Origin: Solirubrobacterales bacterium
GTDB taxonomy: Bacteria; Actinomycetota; Thermoleophilia; Solirubrobacterales; Solirubrobacteraceae
NCBI GenBank assembly: GCA_003132505.1
Contig: PKXY01000025.1
Coordinates: forward strand, 136-64,135
Direction: 5' to 3'
Length of the DNA: 64,000 nt
The notes beneath the pieces are model-generated. The model saw only the letters and a list, made by a program, of their open reading frames with translations, ran no database searches and had not been told where the DNA came from. A program made the translations under genes and the position numbers. Below are positions 27,421-34,672 of the stretch, in pieces (the first letter of the stretch is position 1; every line of letters begins with the position of its first letter).

Positions 27421-28019
27421 GGCACGCTCGTGTCGTAATAGGTGCAGCAGAAGACATGCCGGCCGGCGTAGCAGTATCCGGTGAGGGCCTGGTCGCCGTT
27501 GATGCGAATGTTGGTCTCACCGCAGCAATCGCGGATCCGCCGGACGTGCCCGCCGCAGCAGCGATACCACGAGCCGTCGAGGCTCAGATCGAGGCCGTGG
27601 TCCCGCCCGGCTGTCTGGCAGACCCTTGTCCGCGGCGCGGGCGTGACCGGCGTCCCATCGGGGTTCAGCAACAGTTCGCCCTTCGCGTTGATCGGCTGAT
27701 CTCGCGAGTTGACCGGACGGCCGAGGTCATCGACCGGCACGCCGTCGCTCGCTCGCACGGGGTAACCGTTGCGATCGATGCGTGGGAGCCCGGTCGGGGC
27801 GGGACAGTTGCCGGTGGTCCACGTGTGGCCGCAGAAGTTTGTGTAGGGCTGCGCGTCGGCCTCGGATGGCAGCACGAACTGCGCGACGGTCTTAGCTCCA
27901 GCAAGCGCGATCACGGCGCCGCCGAGCCTCTCGAGAAAGCCACGCCGGCCACTTCGGCGTAGAACCTCGTCGCCGAGTGATTGCTCAGGCAGCAACAGCG
28001 AGGCCCGGCTGACGAGCAC
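27414..28019 (-). CDS. MauA-like (methylamine dehydrogenase small-subunit-like) Tat-exported cysteine-rich protein
   Basis: 201 residues. A long leader with SGRRGFLERLGG (RR at 25-26) followed by a hydrophobic stretch is a Tat signal, as in MauA proteins. The mature part has 11 cysteines (63, 72, 134, 154, 155, 165, 166, 183, 191, 192, 201). SWYRCCGG (150-157), RIRDCCG (161-167) and GYCYAG (181-186) parallel the SWVASC, YRDCCG and IIWCFGA segments of Paracoccus MauA from memory. W151 matches the first TTQ tryptophan; the second aligns with Y182. The extra segment ~75-130 (repeated DGxPV-like turns) is not in MauA. GTG start overlaps the MauED gene by 35 bp. Enzymatic function not shown. Confidence 0.7.
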   Translation of the reverse strand: MLVSRASLLLPEQSLGDEVLRRSGRRGFLERLGGAVIALAGAKTVAQFVLPSEADAQPYTNFCGHTWTTGNCPAPTGLPRIDRNGYPVRASDGVPVDDLGRPVNSRDQPINAKGELLLNPDGTPVTPAPRTRVCQTAGRDHGLDLSLDGSWYRCCGGHVRRIRDCCGETNIRINGDQALTGYCYAGRHVFCCTYYDTSVPC

Positions 28020-28875
28020 GGGCTGTGGCGACGATGCTCTCGAGCTGGGTTAGGTTGTTGAACGTGCCCTTCGCGAGCGCGACGCCTGAGCCGTCGAGCG
28101 CAACGGCGTAGGGGCTCCCCGGGATATTGGCTGCCGACCAGGTTGCTGCGCCGGCTACCTCATCGAAAACGCGTACGGCGAGGAGCGGGTCCGCCGCGAC
28201 GTAGGTGATCGCCGGCTCCACCCGCCGGCACACCGGGCACCCCTCGGAGCTGAAGATCGCGAGCGCGAGCAACTCGCCTCGACCGACAGGGAGTGCTGCC
28301 GCCCAAGCCTGGTGGTCGCCGACCGAGGGACCCTCCTCGGGGATCTCGAGCGCTCCCTGTCCGGCGATCGAGAGTCGCAGCACGCCGACCTCGCGTGCGA
28401 GCGCGAGCACGACAGCGGCTAGCCCAACCACGGCGATCAGCGCCGCGACGAGACCGACCGTCAGCCACCGGTCATAGCTCGACGGCGCTGCCGGCAGCAC
28501 GCCACTGGCAGCCACGGCGGCGAGCGCGGCGAGCGCGATCGAGCGCAGCGGTGAAGTCCAGCGGAGCCGTGAGCGGCTCCCGAAGCACGCGCAGGGCAGG
28601 CCTTCACGGCCAGCGAGCAGGGCCCCGAGGGTCGCAAGCGCGAACACGGCAAAGAGCGCGACGGTCGCCCAAGCCGCTGCGCTCAGCCCCGCGACGAGGC
28701 CAACGGCGAGGCCGACCTCGACGACGGCCACCACGCCCAGTACGGCATAGCGGGTTACACCCCCGGCGATCCCGTAGACAGCGAGTGCCATCGCGCTACG
28801 AGTTGGATCGCGAACCTTCAGCCCTGCCGCCAGCACGAGCAAAGCGGCTAGTCCCAACTCCAGCGCCGTAGTCAC
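27985..28875 (-). CDS. MauE-MauD fusion: DoxX-like membrane domain plus thioredoxin-like domain
   Basis: 296 residues. Residues ~1-130 form four membrane helices of the MauE/DoxX type with the conserved CACFG cysteines (95-99). A further helix (about 138-160) leads into VLALAREVGVLRLSIAGQGA, which strongly resembles the N-terminal anchor of MauD. The thioredoxin-like domain has the active site SSEGCPVCRRVEP (C213, C216) and a cis-proline GSPYA (P255). MauE and MauD are normally separate and help fold the disulfide-rich MauA, so this fusion beside a MauA-like gene makes functional sense. GTG start; divergent from rpmB. Confidence 0.78.
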   Translation of the reverse strand: MTTALELGLAALLVLAAGLKVRDPTRSAMALAVYGIAGGVTRYAVLGVVAVVEVGLAVGLVAGLSAAAWATVALFAVFALATLGALLAGREGLPCACFGSRSRLRWTSPLRSIALAALAAVAASGVLPAAPSSYDRWLTVGLVAALIAVVGLAAVVLALAREVGVLRLSIAGQGALEIPEEGPSVGDHQAWAAALPVGRGELLALAIFSSEGCPVCRRVEPAITYVAADPLLAVRVFDEVAGAATWSAANIPGSPYAVALDGSGVALAKGTFNNLTQLESIVATARARQPGLAVAA

Positions 28876-28934
28876 TGTAGTAGGAGCCGGCCAGTTCGAC
28901 GAGAGGTGGCCCCCATACAGCGCGCCAACCTATC

Positions 28935-28975
28935 AGTGATCACTCGACGACACCGCCCATTACACTGCCGAGCAG
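28935..28975 (+). promoter_or_regulatory. Putative rpmB promoter with 10-bp palindrome over the -35 region
   Basis: TACACT at 28961-28966 fits a -10 box, 9 nt before the rpmB ATG. The perfect palindrome AGTGATCACT at 28935-28944 sits where the -35 element should be. It lies in the short divergent spacer shared with the Mau-like genes, so a bound regulator could affect both. Confidence 0.35.
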
Positions 28976-29167
28976 ATGGCAAAGGTCTGTCACAGCTGCG
29001 GCAAGGGTCCCGCGTTCGGCAACAATCGCAGCCACTCGATGGTCGCCACCAGGCGGCGCTTCGATCCCAACCTGCAGAAGGTGAGGATCATCGAAGCCGG
29101 CGCGCCGCGCCGCGTCTACGTGTGCACGCGCTGCCTCAAGGCGGGAAAGGTAACGAAGGCGCTCTAG
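28976..29167 (+). CDS. rpmB: 50S ribosomal protein L28
   Basis: 63 residues. [21 protein letters not shown] followed by [12 protein letters not shown] is the standard L28 signature. Two CxxC pairs (CHSC near the start and CTRC near the end) make it the zinc-binding form. Lies upstream of the FakA-like and recG genes, a conserved order. Confidence 0.95.
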   Translation: MAKVCHSCGKGPAFGNNRSHSMVATRRRFDPNLQKVRIIEAGAPRRVYVCTRCLKAGKVTKAL

Positions 29168-29181
29168 CGGGTGCGCGGGTC

Positions 29182-30807
29182 GTGACAGACCCCAACATCG
29201 TCCGCTTTCGCACGATTGTCGCTGGTGCGCTGGCGCACCTCGAGTCGCGCCGCGAGGAGGTCAACGACCTCAACGTGTTCCCCGTCGCCGACGGCGACAC
29301 CGGCGACAACATGGTGCTCACGCTCCGCGCGGTCGTCGACGAGCTCGACCGCTTCGGCGCTGACGGGGATCGCACGATCGACGAGATCGGCCGCGACGAG
29401 ATCGTCGACGCGGTCGCGCGTGCCGCGCTGCTCGGGGCGCGCGGCAACAGTGGCGTGATCCTCTCGCAGCTGATCCGCGGCGCCGCCGAGGAGCTCGTCA
29501 GCCGTCCCGGCGAGCTGATCGACGCGACGCTGATCGGCGCTGCGCTCGCCCGCGCCGCCGACCGCGCCTATGCCTCGGTGCGCGACCCGGCGGAGGGAAC
29601 GATCCTCACGGTCGTTCGCGAGATGGCGCATCGTGTCGCGGTCGAGCTGGCGCACATGCCGGATCCGCGTCTTGCGCCGGACGCGCCGTCCGAGCTGCAG
29701 GACGACACCATCGCTGTGCTGCTCGAGCGCGCGGTCGCGGCGGGCGAGGCCTCGGTGATGCGCACCCCCGATCTGCTCGCCGTGCTCCGTGAGGCCGGGG
29801 TCGTCGACGCCGGCGGCTACGCGCTGACCGTGATCTTCGCCGGCATCGTCGCGGCGCTGCGCGGCGACGAGCCGCCACCGCTCGAGCACCACGCGCCTGC
29901 TCGCATCACGCACCCGCAACACGCCTCATCGACCTACCGCTACTGCACCAACTTCGCCGTCATCGGCGAGGGCCTCGAGCCGAGCCTCTTCGTCGGCGCG
30001 CTCGAGCAGCTCGGCGACTCGGTCTTCGTCGTCGGCGACGCGGCCACGCTCAAGATCCACCTCCACACAGACCAGCCCGAGAGCGCGACGGCGGTGTTCG
30101 CCGACGCCGGGGAGGTGTCCCACCTCGACGTCGCCGACATGCATGACCAGCTCGCCCGTCGCGCAGCGGCGAGACCGGCACACTGCGGCGTCCTCGCGGT
30201 GGTCGCGAGTTCGGGCATCGGCGCGCTATTCGAGAGCCTCGGCGCGAACGTCCTCGACGGCGGGCCGACGCTCAACCCGTCCACCTACGAGCTGCTCGCC
30301 GGGATTCACGCGGTTCCCGCCGAGCAGGTGGTCGTCCTGGCCAACAACCCGAGCGTCATTCTCGCCGCCGAGCACGCCGCCGAGCTCTCGGACAAGAACG
30401 TCGTGGTCGTACCGTCCCGCTCGCAGCAGACGGCGCTCGCCGCGCTCGTCGCCTACTCGCCGGAGCGAAGCGCTGCCGAGAACGCCGCGGCGATCGAGGC
30501 GGCCCTCGAGCGCGTCCGCAGCGGCTCGGTCGCTCCGGCCGCCCGCGATGACGCTGAGGGCCGCTTCCGTGCCGGCGACGCCGTCGGCTTCGTCGATGAG
30601 ACCCTCGTCGCCTGGGGAGCGCCCGAGGCGACCCTGACGCAGGTTCTCGTGACCCTCGGTGACGGCAGCGAGCTGATTACCTGCATCGCCGGCGAGGACG
30701 CGCCGCTCGCCAGCGAGCGCGTCGCCACGCTGGTCCCCAACGAGGTCGAGCTCGAGCACCGCGACGGCGGCCAGCCCGGGCACTGGTGGTTGCTTAGTGC
30801 CGAATGA
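29182..30807 (+). CDS. fakA: DAK2-domain protein, fatty acid kinase FakA-like
   Basis: FakA phosphorylates FakB-bound fatty acids for phospholipid synthesis. N-terminal DAK2 nucleotide domain: NVFPVADGDTGDNMVLTL and LLGARGNSGVILSQLIRGAAEEL with conserved Asp/Asn residues. The C-terminal half (YRYCTNFAVIGEGLEPSLF; VVLANNPSVILAAEHAAEL) matches the FakA/YloV layout. GTG 29182 gives VTDPNIVRFRTIV and 541 residues, typical length; the in-frame extension to 28906 would cover rpmB. Next to recG, as in many Gram-positives. FakB was not seen here. Confidence 0.88.
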   Translation: MTDPNIVRFRTIVAGALAHLESRREEVNDLNVFPVADGDTGDNMVLTLRAVVDELDRFGADGDRTIDEIGRDEIVDAVARAALLGARGNSGVILSQLIRGAAEELVSRPGELIDATLIGAALARAADRAYASVRDPAEGTILTVVREMAHRVAVELAHMPDPRLAPDAPSELQDDTIAVLLERAVAAGEASVMRTPDLLAVLREAGVVDAGGYALTVIFAGIVAALRGDEPPPLEHHAPARITHPQHASSTYRYCTNFAVIGEGLEPSLFVGALEQLGDSVFVVGDAATLKIHLHTDQPESATAVFADAGEVSHLDVADMHDQLARRAAARPAHCGVLAVVASSGIGALFESLGANVLDGGPTLNPSTYELLAGIHAVPAEQVVVLANNPSVILAAEHAAELSDKNVVVVPSRSQQTALAALVAYSPERSAAENAAAIEAALERVRSGSVAPAARDDAEGRFRAGDAVGFVDETLVAWGAPEATLTQVLVTLGDGSELITCIAGEDAPLASERVATLVPNEVELEHRDGGQPGHWWLLSAE

Positions 30808-30892
30808 GCGTCGTCTCGGTCCGCCTGCGCGGCCTGGACGAGCTCACTATGGCGCCATGAGTCGCGACCGTGCCGGTGGTCATCATGGGGGG

Positions 30893-33046
30893 ATGGCTGT
30901 GGACACCACACCGGTTCGCGGTTTCGCCGGCTTGCAGACGGCGGATCGCGCGGCTCTGCTGGCGGCCGTGAGGTGGTTGCAGCCGTCTCGCCTGGCGCAG
31001 CCGCTCGCGCTGAAAGGCAAGGTTGGCGAGGCGGCCGCGTCGCTCGGCCTCGAAACGGTCGGTGATCTGCTCGAGCACGTGCCGCGCGCACGGCGGGAGG
31101 GACGGACCGTGGCGGCACTGAGCGCGGGGGAGACCGCGACGGTGCTCGTCGAGGTGCGGACGATCACGCAGCGGCCGGTTCGTCGCCGTGGCATGCGTCC
31201 GATCGTCGAAGCCACAGTTGCCGACGACAGCGGTCCGATGGTGGCTACGTTCTTCAACCAGCCGTGGCTCGCGGCACGCTACGTTGCCGGGACGCGGCTC
31301 GTGCTGCACGGGAAGTACGAGGGGCGCAGTCGCTTTCGCGTCGCCGCCCACGCGAGGACCGACGACGTCGCCTCCGGCGAGGAAGGCGTTTCCCACTACG
31401 CCGCGACCGAAGGAATCTCGAGCACGCAGATCCTTGCGCTGATGCGTGAGGCGCGCAATCTGCTTGGCGATGTGGTCGAGCCGCTGCCGGGTCGCATCCG
31501 GGCCGCGGAGCGGTTGCCGGGCCGCGGCGCCGCGCTCGAAGCGATGCATTTCGCCGTCGCTGAGGCTGACGTAGAGCTGGGGCGCCGCCGGCTCGCGTTC
31601 GAGGAGCTGCTGCTGTTGCAGCTCGCACTGCTGCAGCGCCGTGCGCGACGCAGCGGAGACGCACACGCGCTCGCGCTAAGCGAGCCGCCCTCGCTGACGG
31701 CACGCTGGCTGGAGGGCGAGCTGCCGTTCGAGCTGACGGGCGACCAGCGCACCGCGATCGAGGTGATCGGCCACGAGCTCGAGTCCAGCCGCCCTGCGCA
31801 GCGCCTGCTGATGGGCGAGGTGGGGAGCGGCAAGACAGTCGTAGCGCTGTTTGCGATGCTGCGCGCCGTCGAATGTGGCTCGCAGGCCGCGCTCATGGCG
31901 CCGACCGAGACGCTTGCCGAGCAACACTTCGCGACGATCCAGGCGCTGCTCGGATCAGAGCCGGTGACGCTCGCTCTGCTGACCGGCTCGACGCCGGCGG
32001 CACGCCGCACACAACTCCTCGAGCGACTGCAGAGTGGCGAGCTCTCGCTGATCGTTGGAACCCACGCGCTGATCGAGCAGCCGGTCCGCTTTCGCTCGCT
32101 CGCGCTCGCGGTCGTCGACGAGCAGCACCGCTTCGGCGTGCGCCAGCGTGCGGCGCTGGATGCGAAGGCGCGTGCCGGCTATGCCCCGCACGTGCTGCAC
32201 ATGACTGCGACGCCGATTCCCCGCACGCTCGCGCTCTGCCGCTACGGCGATCTCGACCAGACGCGGCTGGCGGAGCTGCCGGCGAGGCGGCAGCCGATCG
32301 AGACCCACGTCGTCGCCGGCGCGCCAGCACGAGCGCGCGCCTATGAGCGGATCGCCGAGGAGCTTCGCGACGGACGCCAGGCGTTCGTCGTCTGCCCGCT
32401 GGTCAGCCTCACAGATACAGGCGAGCAGTCCGACGAAGGCTACGGCGGCGACGTGCGGGCGGCAACGGCCGAGTTCGAGCGCCTCCGAGCGGGCGAGCTG
32501 CGCGACTTCCGCGTCGTGCTGATGCACGGGCAGCTCTCACACCGCGACAAGCAGGCGGCGATGACCGCATTCGCGGCCGGCGAGGCCGACGTGCTTGTCG
32601 CGACGACTGTTATCGAGGTCGGGATCGACGTACCCAACGCGACCGTGATGCTGATCGAGAACGCGGAGCGCTTCGGCATCTCGCAGCTGCACCAGCTTCG
32701 CGGCCGTGTCGGCCGCGGCGAGCACGCGGCGCTCTGCCTGCTCTGCGGTCCGAAGGACTCGCCGCGGCTGAACGCGCTGGCTCGCCACAGCGACGGCTTC
32801 GAACTTGCCGAGATCGACCTCTACCAGCGCAAGGAGGGTGAGCTGATCGGCACGCGGCAGTCAGGGCTCGGCCAATTCGCGCTCGCGAGGCTGCCCGAGG
32901 ACGAGCCGCTGCTCGCCAGGGCGCGACACTGGGCCGAGACGCTTCTCGTCGCCGACCCGGAGCTCGAGGATCCCGCGAACGTCCTGCTCGCCCGCGCGCT
33001 GTCGGACAGTCACGGTGAAATCGCGGTGCGGCCGATCGCGGCCTGA
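30893..33046 (+). CDS. recG: ATP-dependent DNA helicase RecG
   Basis: Branch-migration helicase acting at stalled forks. OB-fold wedge domain in the N-terminal third (VLVEVRTITQRPVRRRGMRPIVEATVADDSG), Walker A LLMGEVGSGKTVVALFAM (about residue 306), VVDEQHRFGVRQR (about 408), and helicase C motifs ATTVIEVGIDVPNA and LHQLRGRVGRGEHAALCLL. ATG 30893 gives 717 residues and is preceded directly by a G-run; ATG 30857 is an in-frame alternative. Overlaps rsmD by 1 bp. Confidence 0.94.
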   Translation: MAVDTTPVRGFAGLQTADRAALLAAVRWLQPSRLAQPLALKGKVGEAAASLGLETVGDLLEHVPRARREGRTVAALSAGETATVLVEVRTITQRPVRRRGMRPIVEATVADDSGPMVATFFNQPWLAARYVAGTRLVLHGKYEGRSRFRVAAHARTDDVASGEEGVSHYAATEGISSTQILALMREARNLLGDVVEPLPGRIRAAERLPGRGAALEAMHFAVAEADVELGRRRLAFEELLLLQLALLQRRARRSGDAHALALSEPPSLTARWLEGELPFELTGDQRTAIEVIGHELESSRPAQRLLMGEVGSGKTVVALFAMLRAVECGSQAALMAPTETLAEQHFATIQALLGSEPVTLALLTGSTPAARRTQLLERLQSGELSLIVGTHALIEQPVRFRSLALAVVDEQHRFGVRQRAALDAKARAGYAPHVLHMTATPIPRTLALCRYGDLDQTRLAELPARRQPIETHVVAGAPARARAYERIAEELRDGRQAFVVCPLVSLTDTGEQSDEGYGGDVRAATAEFERLRAGELRDFRVVLMHGQLSHRDKQAAMTAFAAGEADVLVATTVIEVGIDVPNATVMLIENAERFGISQLHQLRGRVGRGEHAALCLLCGPKDSPRLNALARHSDGFELAEIDLYQRKEGELIGTRQSGLGQFALARLPEDEPLLARARHWAETLLVADPELEDPANVLLARALSDSHGEIAVRPIAA

Positions 33047-33579
33047 TGCGGGTCGTCGGCGGCGAATACGGTGGTCGCCGCCTCGAGGCCCCGCGCGGAC
33101 GCTCGACAAGGCCGACGTCCGAGCGGACACGCGAGGCTGTGTTCGCGATGCTCGGCGACATCAACGGCGCTCGCGTGCTCGATCTGTTCGCCGGCTCGGG
33201 TGCGCTTGGCATCGAGGCCCTGTCGCGTGGCGCGGCGCACGCGACGTTCGTCGACCGAGGGCAACCGGCGATCGCCGCGATCACGCGCAACCTCGAGCAG
33301 CTGGGGCTACGCGAGCGCGCGCAGATCACGAAGCTCGACGTGCGAGCGCTGGCCCCTCACAGCGATACCTACGACCTCGTGTTCGTTGATCCGCCGTACG
33401 GCGAAGCGACTGATCTGGGGCCTCTGCTCGCGCGTGAGCTGCCCGCGCAGCTCACCCCGGGCGCCCGGGTCGTCAGCGAGAGCGACCGCCGTGCCCCGCT
33501 CGAACTGGGCCTACCGACGATCCGTGAACGCCGCTACGGGGATACGCTGATCCGCATCCACCAGTTCGCAACCAGATGA
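33046..33579 (+). CDS. rsmD: 16S rRNA m2G966 methyltransferase RsmD
   Basis: 177 residues. Opening MRVVGGEYGGRRLEAPRG, SAM motif VLDLFAGSGALGIEALSRG, and catalytic DLVFVDPPYGEA (NPPY-like motif). Translationally coupled to recG (TGATG) and to coaD (ATGA overlap); recG-rsmD-coaD is a conserved order. Confidence 0.94.
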   Translation: MRVVGGEYGGRRLEAPRGRSTRPTSERTREAVFAMLGDINGARVLDLFAGSGALGIEALSRGAAHATFVDRGQPAIAAITRNLEQLGLRERAQITKLDVRALAPHSDTYDLVFVDPPYGEATDLGPLLARELPAQLTPGARVVSESDRRAPLELGLPTIRERRYGDTLIRIHQFATR

Positions 33580-34070
33580 CGCAGGCGCCACGGATCGCCG
33601 TCTGTCCCGGGTCCTATGACCCGATCACCAACGGCCATGTCGACGTCATCACGCGCACGGCTGCCCTGTTCGACGAGGTCGTCGTGGCCGTGGTCGGCCA
33701 GTCGCGGAAGTCGGACGCGCTGTTCTCACTCGAAGAGCGGCTCGAGTTCATCGCTGTCGCGACCGGGCATCTCGCCGGCGTGCGCGCCCAGCCGTTCGAC
33801 ACGCTAATCGTCGAGTTCGCGCGCACTGTCGGTGCTACGACGATCGTCAAGGGCTTGCGCGCGATCTCGGACTTCGAGTACGAGTTCGAGATGAATCAGC
33901 TGAATCGCAAGCAGGCGCCAGGGATCGAGTCGCTGTACATCATGGCGAGCGCGGAGTACAGCTTTCTCTCCTCGAGCGGGGTCAAGGAGCTCGCGACGTT
34001 CGGCGGCAACGTCGAGCCCTACGTCCACGAGCTGATCGCAACGCGCTTGCAGGAGGAGCTCAGCCGCTAG
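33576..34070 (+). CDS. coaD: Phosphopantetheine adenylyltransferase
   Basis: Penultimate step of coenzyme A synthesis. 164 residues with the nucleotidyltransferase motif CPGSYDPITNGHVDVITR, GLRAISDFEYEFEMNQLNRK and YSFLSSSGVKELA. ATG start overlaps rsmD by 4 bp. Placed ahead of acyl-lipid genes, for which CoA is needed. Confidence 0.95.
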   Translation: MTQAPRIAVCPGSYDPITNGHVDVITRTAALFDEVVVAVVGQSRKSDALFSLEERLEFIAVATGHLAGVRAQPFDTLIVEFARTVGATTIVKGLRAISDFEYEFEMNQLNRKQAPGIESLYIMASAEYSFLSSSGVKELATFGGNVEPYVHELIATRLQEELSR

Positions 34071-34119
34071 CGAAACCTGGGATGTAGCGTGCGTGCTTTG
34101 CGTTGCGGCATCGACCCTC

Positions 34120-34132
34120 TAGGCTGTAGACA
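34120..34132 (+). promoter_or_regulatory. Putative leaderless promoter of the SepIVA-like gene
   Basis: TAGGCT at 34120-34125, 7 nt, then ATG 34133. A possible -35 TTGCGT lies at 34098-34103 with 16-bp spacing. No Shine-Dalgarno sequence precedes the ATG. Confidence 0.5.
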
Positions 34133-34597
34133 ATGGATGTCCTTGTACTGATCGACAAGCTCGACGACTTGGTGCACAACGCCAAGCAGGTTCCCCTGAC
34201 CGATCAGGTGCGCGTCGACAAGGAGGAGATCTACGACCTCCTCGACCAGATGCGGGCCACGATCCCGGAAGAGATCAAGCAGGCACGGTGGATCGTCAAG
34301 GAGCGGCAGGAGATGCTCGCCGAGGCCAAGCGCGAGGCTGAGCGGATCGTCAAGGAAGGACGCGAGCGTCAGGAACGGCTGATCGCTGACGAGGAAATCG
34401 TCAAAGCGGCCGAGCGCGCAGCCGAGGACATCATCGAGGACGCGCGCGCCCATGAGCGCGAGATCCGGCTCGGCGCCGAGGACTATGCGGACGAGATCCT
34501 CGACACGCTCGAGACCAACCTCTCGAAATTCATCGCAGCGGTCCAGCGCGGACGCGAGCGGCTTCAGGGTCGCGACGAGCCAGCCGGGGTCTCCTAG
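34133..34597 (+). CDS. sepIVA: SepIVA/DivIVA-like coiled-coil septation protein
   Basis: 154-residue, highly charged, helical protein. MDVLVLIDKLDDLVHNAKQVPL is a DivIVA-like N-terminal segment; residues ~45-145 form a long coiled coil rich in Glu, Arg and Lys (KREAERIVKEGRERQERLI). Position after rsmD-coaD and before DUF177 is the conserved position of mycobacterial SepIVA, which organises septation and envelope precursor enzymes. Assignment rests on synteny and composition; it could be another DivIVA-family member. Confidence 0.75.
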   Translation: MDVLVLIDKLDDLVHNAKQVPLTDQVRVDKEEIYDLLDQMRATIPEEIKQARWIVKERQEMLAEAKREAERIVKEGRERQERLIADEEIVKAAERAAEDIIEDARAHEREIRLGAEDYADEILDTLETNLSKFIAAVQRGRERLQGRDEPAGVS

Positions 34598-34672
34598 GCG
34601 CGGACGGCAAGGCCGTCGGGCGTTGCGAAGATCTTCTCGTTCGAAGTCGGACCTCGTAGTCGGATACGCGGC

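Noticed and set aside
28906-29181. N-terminal extension of the FakA-like protein upstream to 28906
   Set aside because: It would read through rpmB in another frame and adds about 92 basic, low-complexity residues not found in the family.
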